64,000 nucleotides of DNA from Mycobacteroides sp. LB1 (GTDB lineage Bacteria; Actinomycetota; Actinomycetes; Mycobacteriales; Mycobacteriaceae): assembly GCF_013449725.1 (NCBI RefSeq), contig NZ_JACCFF010000001.1:1984001-2048000 (forward strand), in the 5' to 3' direction. Positions within the stretch are counted from its first letter, which is position 1. Each line of letters begins with the position of its first letter. Made by a program: the position numbers and the translations under genes. Under the pieces are notes generated by a model, which saw nothing but the letters and a program-made list of their open reading frames with translations, searched no databases and was not told the origin of the DNA. Positions 1-8,568 of this stretch are shown here, in pieces.

Positions 1-1066
1 GCACCCTGCCGAAGGATGACGAATCCGATGAACACGGCTGCAGTGCAACGGTTGTCGCGAGCACCGTCTCGGCCATCCCGTAACACGGGACCAGTACATC
101 TGTCCGCATCCCCAGCGGCGCCAGCCGTTCGGTGGCGTCACGCAACACCGTGTACGGAATGGGTTCGGCACCGACGTAGGCGTGACGAAGACCAGACAAG
201 TCGATATCGGCCGACGCGCCACCGCGCGTGATCGCGTCAGAGACGGCCCGATATGCGAATGGTGGGCCCGCGGTGTGGGTCGACCCGTGATGGGTCATAT
301 GTCGTATCCAGGACAGCGGATCTCGTAGGAACCCCATCGGGGTCATCACCCCGACCCGCAGGCCGTAGAGAAGCGCGGCCAGCACCTGGATGAAACCCAT
401 ATCGTGGTACAGCGGCAGCCAACTGAACACCCGATCCCGACCCCGTAATACCCTTGTCCCGTACGCGATTGCGCTGGAATTGTGCACCACATTGCCGTGA
501 GTCAACAGCACCGCCTTCGGCGCCGACGTAGAGCCGGAGGTGAGCTGGATGTGGTGGATGTCGCCGGGGTCGGGGTGCGAACCCAGCGACCAATCCATCG
601 GATCGGGGTCGGTCAGCTCGTTATACGTCACGACGACCGGGTGCGCGATGGCCACCGCCACCCGCGGTTGCGTGATGACCATTGCCGGGCTCAGCACTCC
701 CAGCGCCGCACGTAGGTGTGCCACGCCCGCGGATTCCGGTCGCGAAGGGGTCGGCGGCGGTGCAATTGCGCACGGTACCGCGCCCAACAGCAGCACAGCT
801 AGCAATGTAGTGAGGTACTCCTCGTCGCTCGCGGCGATCATCGCCACCCGATCGCCGCGCCCAAGGCCTCGAGCTCGCAATGCCGCCGCGCGAATCCGGA
901 TGGTACGAACCAGATTCACTCCCGCCAGCGTGTACAGGTGGGTACGCGAGTCATAGAAGTCGATCTGCTCCAGATCGGATCGCAACAAGGTGACGTAGTC
1001 GATCGCACCGGACACCATGGCCGGAGCATTCGCCTTCACATGCTGACGAATCGAGTGAGCGCTCAT
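1..1066 (-). CDS. Fatty acid-AMP-ligase-like adenylating enzyme (3' end outside the window)
   Basis: The reading frame starts at an ATG at 1066 and stays open to base 1, giving about 355 residues of the N-terminal part of an ANL-superfamily enzyme. Seen: the P-loop-like A3 motif TSGSTSAPKAVLLTHGN, a HDMGF motif and GAEPI, which match the layout of fatty acid-AMP ligases more than that of CoA ligases. Such enzymes make an acyl-adenylate and pass the acyl group to a carrier protein. The start overlaps the stop of the acyl carrier protein gene by four bases (ATGA), so the two are probably translationally coupled and the carrier is the likely acceptor. The C-terminal lid domain is off the window, so FAAL versus acyl-CoA synthetase cannot be settled here. 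Confidence 0.8.
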   Translation of the reverse strand, partial: MSAHSIRQHVKANAPAMVSGAIDYVTLLRSDLEQIDFYDSRTHLYTLAGVNLVRTIRIRAAALRARGLGRGDRVAMIAASDEEYLTTLLAVLLLGAVPCAIAPPPTPSRPESAGVAHLRAALGVLSPAMVITQPRVAVAIAHPVVVTYNELTDPDPMDWSLGSHPDPGDIHHIQLTSGSTSAPKAVLLTHGNVVHNSSAIAYGTRVLRGRDRVFSWLPLYHDMGFIQVLAALLYGLRVGVMTPMGFLRDPLSWIRHMTHHGSTHTAGPPFAYRAVSDAITRGGASADIDLSGLRHAYVGAEPIPYTVLRDATERLAPLGMRTDVLVPCYGMAETVLATTVALQPCSSDSSSFGRV

Positions 1067-1368
1067 GCCTGTTCGCGGCGTATCGCCTTATCACGGAGTC
1101 GCTGCCGGATGAACGTTCCGATATCACCCACCACCGTGAACGCGAACGCTTCCTCTTCCGGAATGAACGCCGTGAATCTGTCTTCTAGGTCGTTCATCAG
1201 CGCCATCAACACCACGGAGTCGATGGGGAGGCTGAGCAGTGGCGTGTTGGCATCGACGGCATCTAGATCGACAAGCGCCAGATCCTCCGGAGGCAGCAGC
1301 TTGGTCAGGGAGTCCCGGAGCGCATCGATAACGTCCATATCACTGGGAAGCACTGCGATTTCGGTCAT
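1063..1368 (-). CDS. Acyl carrier protein
   Basis: A 101-residue acidic protein with the carrier-protein signature LPIDSVVLMALMNDLEDRF near residues 47-65. The Ser of DSV is the expected phosphopantetheine attachment site. Length and predicted helical pattern fit a free-standing ACP. It overlaps the upstream ABC ATPase stop and the downstream AMP-ligase start by four bases each, so it is embedded in the seven-gene operon. Inferred role: it holds the acyl group activated by the adjacent AMP-ligase-like enzyme while other operon enzymes act on it. It could equally serve the LuxE-like enzyme at the start of the operon. The protein identity is clear, the substrate is not. Confidence 0.85.
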   Translation of the reverse strand: MTEIAVLPSDMDVIDALRDSLTKLLPPEDLALVDLDAVDANTPLLSLPIDSVVLMALMNDLEDRFTAFIPEEEAFAFTVVGDIGTFIRQRLRDKAIRREQA

Positions 1369-2081
1369 TGGTTCTCCTTCTCCAGCAGCACGCCGTCTTC
1401 GAGATGCAGCGCCCGATCGGCGATATCCGTGAGACGCAGATCGTGGGTCACGATCACCACCGCTGCCCCTTGAGTTCTCGCCGCGTCCGCGAGCTGCTCG
1501 GCCACCTTCTTACCGGTGGCCGAATCCAGGTTCGCCGTCGGCTCGTCGGCGAGGACCAGACCGGGGCGCGCCACCAATGCACGCGCCGCGGCGACTCGTT
1601 GTTTCTCTCCACCCGAGAGCGCCGACGGACGATGATTGGTCCGATGCGCCAATCCGAGCTCGGCCAGCAGCTCCCGAGCCCGCGACATGGCGGCGTCCTT
1701 CCCGACCCCGGCATAGCGCAACGGCAGCGCCACATTCTCCGCACTCGTCAACGCATTAAGCAGGTTGTACTCCTGGAACAGAAACCCGAGATATCGCAGT
1801 CGAAGACGCGCACGTTCCCGCTCATCGAGTTCGCCGACGTCCTGGCCACCGATCCTGACTGTCCCCGACCGCGGGGTCAGTAGTAGCCCCATGACCAAGA
1901 GCGCAGTGGTCTTGCCACCACCCGATGGGCCGACGACCAGCACTACCTCACCCGGTTTCACCGTCAGATCCAGGCCCCGGAGTGCACGCACCGCCGCATC
2001 GCCGGTTCCATACTGGTGCTCGATGCCCTCCAGCTGCAGCACGGGATCATTTGACATGCTTGGGCTTTCAGAGCTGTTCAT
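1365..2081 (-). CDS. ABC transporter ATP-binding protein (LolD/MacB type)
   Basis: A 238-residue nucleotide-binding subunit. Seen: Walker A GPSGGGKTT, a Q-loop at LFQEYNLL, the signature LSGGEKQR, Walker B LVLADEPTANLD and the switch His in VTHDLR. The LADEPTANLD form is typical of the LolD/MacB/FtsE group that pairs with FtsX-fold permeases. The start was set at the ATG at 2081 because a strong GGAGGTGAG ribosome site precedes it; an upstream in-frame extension would lie inside the permease gene. It follows the permease by five bases and overlaps the ACP start by four. Family knowledge: these systems use ATP to drive extracytoplasmic conformational work or substrate extrusion. Here it probably powers export of, or resistance to, the product of the operon. 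Confidence 0.92.
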   Translation of the reverse strand: MNSSESPSMSNDPVLQLEGIEHQYGTGDAAVRALRGLDLTVKPGEVVLVVGPSGGGKTTALLVMGLLLTPRSGTVRIGGQDVGELDERERARLRLRYLGFLFQEYNLLNALTSAENVALPLRYAGVGKDAAMSRARELLAELGLAHRTNHRPSALSGGEKQRVAAARALVARPGLVLADEPTANLDSATGKKVAEQLADAARTQGAAVVIVTHDLRLTDIADRALHLEDGVLLEKENQ

Positions 2082-2086
2082 CGCGC

Positions 2087-3193
2087 TCACCTCCGGAACG
2101 CCTGAGCGGGATCGATACGTGTTACCCGCCGGACCGGGATCAGCGATCCGATGATCGCCATGATGCCGGTGGCCGCAGCCATGGCGGCCAGCATGGTGGG
2201 AGTTACCTCCACAGTGACGTCTCCCAACCGATCTTTCACCAGGAACTGCACCCCGTAGGTGACTCCCGCACCCACCAGGTATCCGAGCCCGGCGATCAGC
2301 GCGGCCTGGGTAATCACGGTGCGGCACAACTGTGCCGGCCGAACACCCAGCGCGCGCAGCACTCCGAAATCACTCATCTGCTCGGTGGTCACCGCGAGAA
2401 CCGTCAAACCCACAAGTGCCACCCCGACCAGTGCCGCGATCCCGATCATTGTCTTCAGCGGCCGCCCGATCATCGAGATGACAATTGCTCGGCTGTTCTC
2501 GGCGAAGGTGTCCGAGGTGAGCGCATCCATACCCGGCGCCGCCTCTCGGACGGCACCCGCTACCTGGTCCGCGGTGAACCCATCGGCAGGCTGAACAAGG
2601 AAGTAGGACACACGACTTCCCGCCCGCAGCAGGTGAGCCGCGTCCGGCAAGGAAATGAACGCGTAGAAGTTGCCCACAGCGGCTGTCTGGTTGGACAACC
2701 CCACCACCGTGAAATCACCGTCGACGAGCTGCACCGTGTCACCGACATGGATCTTGTTCTTCTTGGCCAGCACCCGGTCCAGTACGACCTCGCCGGAACC
2801 AGACACATTGCGGCCCTCCGACAACGACCACGGGCCACCCACACCGGTGGCCGTGTCGTATCCGACGACGAAGTACGCGGTATGTCCGCCATCGTGCACG
2901 AAATCGGATGGCAGGCCGAGAATCGGATCCGCCGATCGCACGCCGGGGACCTTCAGCAACCGGTCCCTACCATCAGCGGGCAGCCACGACACAGCGCGAA
3001 ACATCTGGGAGACACCCGGCTGAACCACCCACACCGCCCCCTTGGAGTGGTCGATGTAGGTGGTCACCTGATTCGTGGTGCCGACGAAGATGCCGGACAT
3101 CACCAGCACCAGGATAACCGCGACAGCGACCCCGATAACCGAAAGGACGAACCGGGCACGCTCCGCGACAAGGTTCTTGACGGCGACGATCAT
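2087..3193 (-). CDS. ABC transporter permease, FtsX/MacB fold
   Basis: A 368-residue membrane protein. It has an N-terminal transmembrane segment (about residues 15-37), a long extracytoplasmic domain (about 45-230), and three closely spaced C-terminal membrane segments, the topology of DevC/MacB-like FtsX permeases. The C-terminus contains the typical repeated pattern with GVRPAQL and SLIPVRRVTRIDPAQAFR; the latter resembles the RxxPAxALR ending of the family. Its start overlaps the cysteine desulfurase stop by four bases, and the ATPase gene follows after five bases, so the pair forms one transporter within the operon. No periplasmic adaptor (MacA-like) gene is visible in the window. The substrate is unknown. 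Confidence 0.88.
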   Translation of the reverse strand: MIVAVKNLVAERARFVLSVIGVAVAVILVLVMSGIFVGTTNQVTTYIDHSKGAVWVVQPGVSQMFRAVSWLPADGRDRLLKVPGVRSADPILGLPSDFVHDGGHTAYFVVGYDTATGVGGPWSLSEGRNVSGSGEVVLDRVLAKKNKIHVGDTVQLVDGDFTVVGLSNQTAAVGNFYAFISLPDAAHLLRAGSRVSYFLVQPADGFTADQVAGAVREAAPGMDALTSDTFAENSRAIVISMIGRPLKTMIGIAALVGVALVGLTVLAVTTEQMSDFGVLRALGVRPAQLCRTVITQAALIAGLGYLVGAGVTYGVQFLVKDRLGDVTVEVTPTMLAAMAAATGIMAIIGSLIPVRRVTRIDPAQAFRR

Positions 3194-4389
3194 CGGACAA
3201 TTCCGCCCGCCATGGCACGCAATCTCTTTACCGCCCTGCTGGTGACCGCGATGACTCTGTCGACATCCTCGGGTGACACGCCCGGGCCCAGAGAGAAGCG
3301 CACGGTACCGCGCGCCTGATCTTCGGTCAGCCGCATCGCCTGCAGCACATGCGAAACCGAGTCTTCTCCGGCATGACAGGCCGATCCGGTGGACACGTAG
3401 ATCCCGTGCATATCGAGATCGTCGGCGAGGGTGTCGGCACGGATACCGTCGAAGCGCACGCTGATGGTCTCCTCCAGTACCGGTTCGGCCACGTTCAGAT
3501 GGACACCGCCCACCGCGCGCAACCCATCGAGCAGCTGCTCGCGTCGGTCTCGCATTCCCAGCCGATAACCCATCGACGTCTTACGTAGACACACATCGAC
3601 CGCGGCGGCCATACCGAGTGCTCCGGGCACGTTTTCCGTACCTGCGCGCAGCCGGTTCTCCTGAGGCCCACCGCGCATCACCGGCAGCAGCCGATGCCCG
3701 CGCCGCACCAGCAGTGCGCCCATTCCGCGCGGGCCACCAAACTTATGCGCCGACACCGAGATCATCGTGGCACCAACACTTGTCAGGTCGAGCTTGCCTG
3801 CGGTGTGTACGGCGTCGACGTGGAACGCGGCAGCCGATTGCACCGCGATATCGGCGATCGCCCGGATGGGCTGGATGGCGCCGGTCTCGTTGTTGGCGTG
3901 CATCACCGAGACCAGCGCGGTGTCGGGGCGCAGCGCACGCGCCACCGCCTCGGAATCGACATGTCCCGACGGGGCCGGATCCACGAAGGTCACCTCGACG
4001 CCCAGGTCTTGCAGCGCCTGGGCATTCGCGAGGACCGCGGGATGTTCAATGGAAGACGTCACCAGATGGCCCCGAAATCCCACCGCTGCAAAGGTTCCCC
4101 ACAGCGCCAGGGTGTTCGCCTCACTACCGCCGGCGGTCAAAACCACCTCATCGGCGTCGGCCTCGAACATCAGCGCGATGGTCTGCCGTGCATCCGTCAA
4201 TGCGTCAGCGGCCTCACGGCCGGCGCCGTGGCGGCTCGACGGATTACCGACCAGCCGGTGGCCGTCCTCCATGGCCTGCGCCGCACGCGGATGCAGGGGT
4301 GCCGTGGCTGCGTAGTCCAGGTAGATCTCCGACGGGACCACTTCCGCGGATGGACATGGTGGGTTAAGAACCAGGGACGGTGCTGACAT
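3190..4389 (-). CDS. Cysteine desulfurase (NifS/IscS family)
   Basis: A 399-residue PLP enzyme that removes sulfur from cysteine as an enzyme-bound persulfide. Seen: the start of the fold at YLDYAATAPLHPRA, HANNETG in the cofactor region, the PLP lysine in SAHKFGGPRGMGA, and the persulfide cysteine in STGSACHAG. The first 20 residues are an unusual leader before the catalytic fold. It overlaps the IscU-like gene by 26 bases and the permease by four. Housekeeping Fe-S cluster genes normally sit in a suf or isc operon with SufBCD, Fdx or chaperones. None of those are here, so a dedicated sulfur-donor role for this operon is more likely. This is an inference from context. Confidence 0.9.
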   Translation of the reverse strand: MSAPSLVLNPPCPSAEVVPSEIYLDYAATAPLHPRAAQAMEDGHRLVGNPSSRHGAGREAADALTDARQTIALMFEADADEVVLTAGGSEANTLALWGTFAAVGFRGHLVTSSIEHPAVLANAQALQDLGVEVTFVDPAPSGHVDSEAVARALRPDTALVSVMHANNETGAIQPIRAIADIAVQSAAAFHVDAVHTAGKLDLTSVGATMISVSAHKFGGPRGMGALLVRRGHRLLPVMRGGPQENRLRAGTENVPGALGMAAAVDVCLRKTSMGYRLGMRDRREQLLDGLRAVGGVHLNVAEPVLEETISVRFDGIRADTLADDLDMHGIYVSTGSACHAGEDSVSHVLQAMRLTEDQARGTVRFSLGPGVSPEDVDRVIAVTSRAVKRLRAMAGGIVR

Positions 4390-4765
4390 CTTCGTGGATT
4401 CCGTTGCGGTAGTTGTTGGCTAGACGTTGAGCGACGTCAGCTCCGAGGGCGGCGACGTGCTGCTGTTCCGGCGAGAGGCCTCCCGACCATTCGGCCACCT
4501 GGGTCGCCTCGATGGTCGCGATCGTTTCCACCGGCATCCCGGTGAGACGCTCGGTGAGAATGGACGCCACGGCCAGCGAGGCCGAGCATCCGTATGCTTC
4601 GAATCCGATCTGGCTGATGGCTTCGTCCCGGATGAGTGCGCTCAGCAGGATCTGGTCCCCGCACACCGGGTTCCCGATGAACGCGGTGACATCGGCCTGC
4701 GTCAGGCGGCCCGAGTTGCGGGGGTTGGTGAAGTGGTCGACCACCATCGGACTGAACCGGGGCAC
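4364..4765 (-). CDS. IscU/SufU-like sulfur or Fe-S scaffold protein lacking the third cysteine
   Basis: The start is taken as a GTG at 4765, which shares one base with the TAG stop of the preceding gene; the alternative is an ATG at 4747. The product is 133 residues. The N-terminus (VVDHFTNPRNSG) matches the conserved opening of IscU/NifU_N proteins. Two of the three cluster-ligand cysteines are present, in NPVCGDQ and YGCSAS. The third, expected where IscU has IHCSIL, reads QHVAALG, with Val in place of Cys. It may therefore not hold a normal 2Fe-2S cluster and could act as a sulfur relay or partner of the adjacent desulfurase. Identification as an IscU-fold protein is firm; function is open. 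Confidence 0.82.
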   Translation of the reverse strand: MPRFSPMVVDHFTNPRNSGRLTQADVTAFIGNPVCGDQILLSALIRDEAISQIGFEAYGCSASLAVASILTERLTGMPVETIATIEATQVAEWSGGLSPEQQHVAALGADVAQRLANNYRNGIHEDVSTVPGS

Positions 4766-5910
4766 TAGACGCCCGCCCCGGTCTCCACCAGCTGGCACTC
4801 GGCGACGACTTCCCTTGAGTCGATGTACTTTTCGATACTCACGGCGCAGCAGCCCAATTCGGCGCCCTGGCGGCGCCGCCGGAACTTCACCGTCTGACCG
4901 GTGCGGCCGCACGGGCAGTCCCCCTCGTCCACCTCACCGATATCGTCGGAGAGCAGGAATCCCGGGTATGCGGTGTTCAGTGCGTCGAGGATCGCTATCC
5001 CACCGGTCTTTCCGGGCTCCAGCTCGACGGAGGCATCGGTGACGTCCCGGATCGAGATGTAGCACCACGGCGGCACATGCTTGCGCTGATGCTCGCATTC
5101 GATGGCGAGCATGTTCGACTCGATCATCCCGTACATGTCGCGGATGCGAGTGCGGTCGATGCCCAGCACTCGTTGCGCCTTCTCGTTGAAGTCTTCTCGG
5201 CTGATGGAGTTGCCCGTGTACTGCTTCCAGCCGCCCAGCATGATGATCATCGATTCAGGGTCGAGCGCGAGCGGAATTTCCTCCAGCTCCAGGTATTTAA
5301 GGAACCGAGCGATGATGAACGGCGGGCCGATGAGGTGCCTGGTCATCCTCCCCTCCCAGCTCCGTAGCTGCGCCAACGCCTCCTCGGGGTCGAAGGAGTA
5401 TTCGCGCACGATGTAGCGGTGGTCGTCGAGCATCCCGGTAAGGAGATTGAAGATCTTGACCATCCCCATCTCGGGCACCTCGGCGGTGGACGGGCATAGG
5501 AACAGACCCGCTCCCTGCGAGATACCGAAGAAGTCGCGGTAACCACCGAAGATTCCGACCGATGCCCGGGTCACCGTCGTCGAATCGCGCCGCGCCACCG
5601 ACGGCACGCCGCTCGTGCCCGTCGACCGGATCTCGATCTCGACATCCTCGAGCCCGCAGCTCATGAGCACATGCGCCCCAGCCTGTTTGAACATGCTGAC
5701 CGGAAGCAGGGGTATGCGATGCAGGTCAGCCGACTCGCGAATGTCACTCGGGGTAAGGCCGACGGCCTCACACTGGGCGCGGTAGAAACCGTTGCGCTCG
5801 ACATGGAACGCGAATGATTCGCGCACCACATCCGTCAGCGATTCTTGCCACTCGTCACGCGAGACCCGGAGAGCTTCCCCGGGCATCCCCAGCATGGTGA
5901 CCAACTTCAC
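4765..5910 (-). CDS. LuxE-like acyl-protein synthetase / PaaK-related adenylating enzyme
   Basis: A 381-residue first gene of the left operon. The start is a GTG at 5910, chosen because AAAGGAG lies seven bases upstream. Seen: the STGTSGVPS motif of LuxE/PaaK adenylating enzymes, a long central region with DMYGMIESNM (the tyrosine motif that contacts adenylate), and a C-terminal CPCGRTGQTVKF zinc-like motif followed by ELGCCAVS. LuxE family members activate a carboxylic acid with ATP and transfer it to an enzyme cysteine. Substrate here is unknown. The promoter must lie in the 110-bp gap shared with the divergent carboxylase gene. Together with the desulfurase downstream it suggests acyl-thio chemistry, which is an inference. 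Confidence 0.8.
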   Translation of the reverse strand: MKLVTMLGMPGEALRVSRDEWQESLTDVVRESFAFHVERNGFYRAQCEAVGLTPSDIRESADLHRIPLLPVSMFKQAGAHVLMSCGLEDVEIEIRSTGTSGVPSVARRDSTTVTRASVGIFGGYRDFFGISQGAGLFLCPSTAEVPEMGMVKIFNLLTGMLDDHRYIVREYSFDPEEALAQLRSWEGRMTRHLIGPPFIIARFLKYLELEEIPLALDPESMIIMLGGWKQYTGNSISREDFNEKAQRVLGIDRTRIRDMYGMIESNMLAIECEHQRKHVPPWCYISIRDVTDASVELEPGKTGGIAILDALNTAYPGFLLSDDIGEVDEGDCPCGRTGQTVKFRRRRQGAELGCCAVSIEKYIDSREVVAECQLVETGAGV

Positions 5911-6020
5911 TGCATATCTCCTTTGACCGCCTAGCCCACAGGGGGCACCGGTGGAGTGGTCGAATCATGGTGAGGAAAAGTTCCCGCAGACTTTCCGGGG
6001 TCTGTGGAAGAGTCCGGACC

Positions 6021-7565
6021 ATGGCTGACGAACCATTGCGCGATGACCACCTGGAGCTACTGAGGAGGCGTGCGCTCACCGAAGATGCGGCTCGGCCCGA
6101 CGCGGTTGCACGTCGTCACGCCGCTGACGGGCGCACCGCTCGTGAGAACATCGCCGACCTGGTCGATGACGGCTCGTTCGTGGAGTACGGGCGCTTCGCT
6201 ATCGCCGCCCAACGCGGGCGGCGGGAGGTCGCCGATCTGATCGCCCGCACACCCGCCGATGGTCTGGTGGCCGGGACCGCACGAATCAACGGCAATCCGT
6301 GTGCCGTGCTGTCCTATGACTACACCGTGCTGGCCGGAACGCAGGGTGCGCTCGGACACCAGAAGAAGGACAGGCTCTTCGATCTCATCGAGCGCATGAA
6401 GCTGCCGACGGTCTTCTTCTCCGAGGGTGGCGGCGGACGTCCCGGCGACACCGATTACCCCGTGGTCTCGATGCTCGATGTCCGCGCATTCAAGTTGTGG
6501 GCGGCGCTATCGGGGGTCGTGCCGCGGATCTCGGTGGTCAAGGGCCGGTGCTTCGCCGGCAATGCCGTGATCGCGGGATGCTCGGATCTGATCGTGGCAA
6601 CCAAGGACACATCCATCGGTATGGGTGGTCCGGCAATGATCGCGGGCGGAGGACTCGGCGACGTGCCTCCGGATGAGGTGGGACCGCTGTCGGTCCAGTC
6701 GCCCAATGGTGTCGTCGATGTGGTCGTGGAGGATGAAGAGCAGGCCGTCGCCGTCGCCAAACGGCTTCTCGGCTACTTCCAGGGTTCGGTAGATCCCGGA
6801 TCAGAAGCCGACCAAACCGTCTTGCGGACAATGATTCCCGAGCGCGCGCGACGCGCATATCCGGTAGCACCCATCATCGAAACGCTTGCCGATGAAGGCT
6901 CGGTGACGTTCCTGCGAGAGAAGTTCGCTCCCGAGATGGTGACAGCGCTCGCGCGCATCGAGGGCCGAGCCATTGGCGTGCTCGCCAACAACTCCATGGT
7001 GATGGCCGGAGCAATCACGGCCGCCGCATCCGATAAGGCCGCGCGCTTCCTGCAGCTGTGCGACGCATTCGAGCTGCCGGTGCTCTCGCTGGTCGACTGT
7101 CCTGGATACATGGTGGGTCCCGCCGCGGAGGCGGATGCGTTGGTGCGGCGCGCGTCGCGCATGCTCGTTGCCGGCGCGGCATTGCGAGTGCCGCTGGTCG
7201 CGGTCATCCTGCGTCGCGGGTATGGCCTCGGCGCGCAGGCCATGACCGGTGGCAGTCTGCACGAACCGCTGCTGACGGTGGCGTGGCCGGGTGCGCATCT
7301 CGGTCCCATGGGCCTGGAAGGCGCGGTGCGTCTGGGGCTGCGCAAGGAGCTGGAGGCGATTCCCGATGAGGCCGCTCGCGAAGAGGCCGTGCGTCAGGCC
7401 ACCGCCGCTGCGCAAGAGAATGCCAAGGCGCTCAACGCCGCTCAGATATTCGAGATCGACGACGTGATCGACCCTGCCGATACGCGGTCGCTCGTCGCAT
7501 CGACTTTCGCCGCGGCCACGCGGGAGCCGCTGCCGCCACGCAGAGCCGTCGTCGATACGTGGTAA
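6021..7565 (+). CDS. Acyl-CoA carboxylase carboxyltransferase (beta) subunit
   Basis: A 514-residue protein of the carboxyl_trans family (AccD/PccB). It takes a carboxyl group from biotin and transfers it to an acyl-CoA. Seen: the N-terminal half with the conserved EGGGGRPGDTDYP stretch and a second oxyanion-hole region at RRGYGLGAQAMTGG with CPGYMVGPAAE before it. The start is placed at an ATG at 6021; an upstream in-frame start at 5967 would add a non-conserved Arg-rich leader. It is divergent from the LuxE-like operon, and no biotinylated alpha chain is encoded nearby, so it must borrow one from elsewhere in the genome. Substrate (acetyl-, propionyl- or longer-chain CoA) cannot be read from the sequence. 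Confidence 0.88.
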   Translation: MADEPLRDDHLELLRRRALTEDAARPDAVARRHAADGRTARENIADLVDDGSFVEYGRFAIAAQRGRREVADLIARTPADGLVAGTARINGNPCAVLSYDYTVLAGTQGALGHQKKDRLFDLIERMKLPTVFFSEGGGGRPGDTDYPVVSMLDVRAFKLWAALSGVVPRISVVKGRCFAGNAVIAGCSDLIVATKDTSIGMGGPAMIAGGGLGDVPPDEVGPLSVQSPNGVVDVVVEDEEQAVAVAKRLLGYFQGSVDPGSEADQTVLRTMIPERARRAYPVAPIIETLADEGSVTFLREKFAPEMVTALARIEGRAIGVLANNSMVMAGAITAAASDKAARFLQLCDAFELPVLSLVDCPGYMVGPAAEADALVRRASRMLVAGAALRVPLVAVILRRGYGLGAQAMTGGSLHEPLLTVAWPGAHLGPMGLEGAVRLGLRKELEAIPDEAAREEAVRQATAAAQENAKALNAAQIFEIDDVIDPADTRSLVASTFAAATREPLPPRRAVVDTW

Positions 7566-7752
7566 CTCCTTAGCGGAATGCCTCAGCCGGCACTCGGAAC
7601 CCAGTTGCCGTGGAATCCGCTTGGCACCCGATATGGAACACGAACTCTCCCAGGGCCTTATCCCTTCCGAAGGAACGAACCGCGGTGCCGCCCCCGACGA
7701 AATCGTGCCTGTACAGGGTGCTCTCGGCCCGCTGAACAGATGCAATGAACCG

Positions 7753-8466
7753 CTACTGGGGCGCCCCCACGAACTCACGCTTTCCGTATTGGATAGTGGC
7801 GTTCTGCCAGCTGCCACCGGCAGCATGGACCAGGCGCCGGGCGATGTCGACATCGTTGACGTCCGCGATCAGCATCAACCAGTTATCTTCGGTGACGGAC
7901 CCGCCGACCAGCGCCTCGCGCGCAGCGGTGTCCGCGGTCAGCGCGTCGTGGAACCGCACCCGATCGATGCCCGGAACCTCCACGGCCACCGCATTTATCC
8001 CGGCATCCCCGGCCTGCAGGTATTCGAAGGTGAGCACCGATTCCTGACCGTACTGTCGACGTACCTGTTCACCGATGCGTTGCAGATCATCGCGGTCCAC
8101 GCAGGCAAGTTCGAAGGCACGCGAACGCTCGTATGTCATGCGGTTGTTGTCCTGGGACCAGTACACACCGTCGACCGGTGTCGATCGCACGGGGAGAACG
8201 AGATTCTGGACGGTCATCGCGCTCACTTGCAGCGAGAAGTCATCAAGTGGGTCGTGCAGACGTCCATCCGCGGGATCGGTGATGATCGCGGTGTTGTTTG
8301 TGGCGAAGAGCTCGGCTTGCGGCCGGGCCGGATCCCCCGGAACGCATGCCTGCGGGTCGGCATGGGCGTATCCCGCGGGCAGCCCAGCCGCGATGAGCGC
8401 CAGCACCGCCACTCCGATCGCGATCATGCGCGTCACGCGACCCATTATTCCGACACGCCGTCTCAT
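7753..8466 (-). CDS. Secreted protein of unknown function, possibly truncated by an in-frame amber stop
   Basis: A 237-residue protein with an N-terminal signal peptide: a basic start, a hydrophobic core IAIGVAVLALIAAGL, and a likely cleavage after AHA near residue 36. The mature part has two cysteines and no motif I recognise. The annotated stop is a TAG at 7753-7755. The same frame continues for 60 further sense codons to a TAA at 7570-7572, and the encoded residues look protein-like (for example STLYRHDFVGGGTAVRSFG). The native protein may therefore be about 298 residues, interrupted by a nonsense mutation, or the stop may be genuine. It converges with the carboxylase gene. No function is proposed. 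Confidence 0.6.
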   Translation of the reverse strand: MRRRVGIMGRVTRMIAIGVAVLALIAAGLPAGYAHADPQACVPGDPARPQAELFATNNTAIITDPADGRLHDPLDDFSLQVSAMTVQNLVLPVRSTPVDGVYWSQDNNRMTYERSRAFELACVDRDDLQRIGEQVRRQYGQESVLTFEYLQAGDAGINAVAVEVPGIDRVRFHDALTADTAAREALVGGSVTEDNWLMLIADVNDVDIARRLVHAAGGSWQNATIQYGKREFVGAPQ

Positions 8467-8568
8467 GGCGGAAGTATGCGATACGAATCCGCCACCGCAC
8501 GGCGTGTCGAAGCACCCGGTACGAACGATTTGACGTCAAGCGCACTTGAGATCCTAGGTTGAGGATCC

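Noticed and set aside
1925-3319. 464-residue plus-strand open frame and many other long frames antisense to the left operon
   Set aside because: It lies wholly opposite the permease and ATPase genes, has a His/Arg/Gln-rich low-complexity composition and no motif; it is a GC-rich shadow frame.
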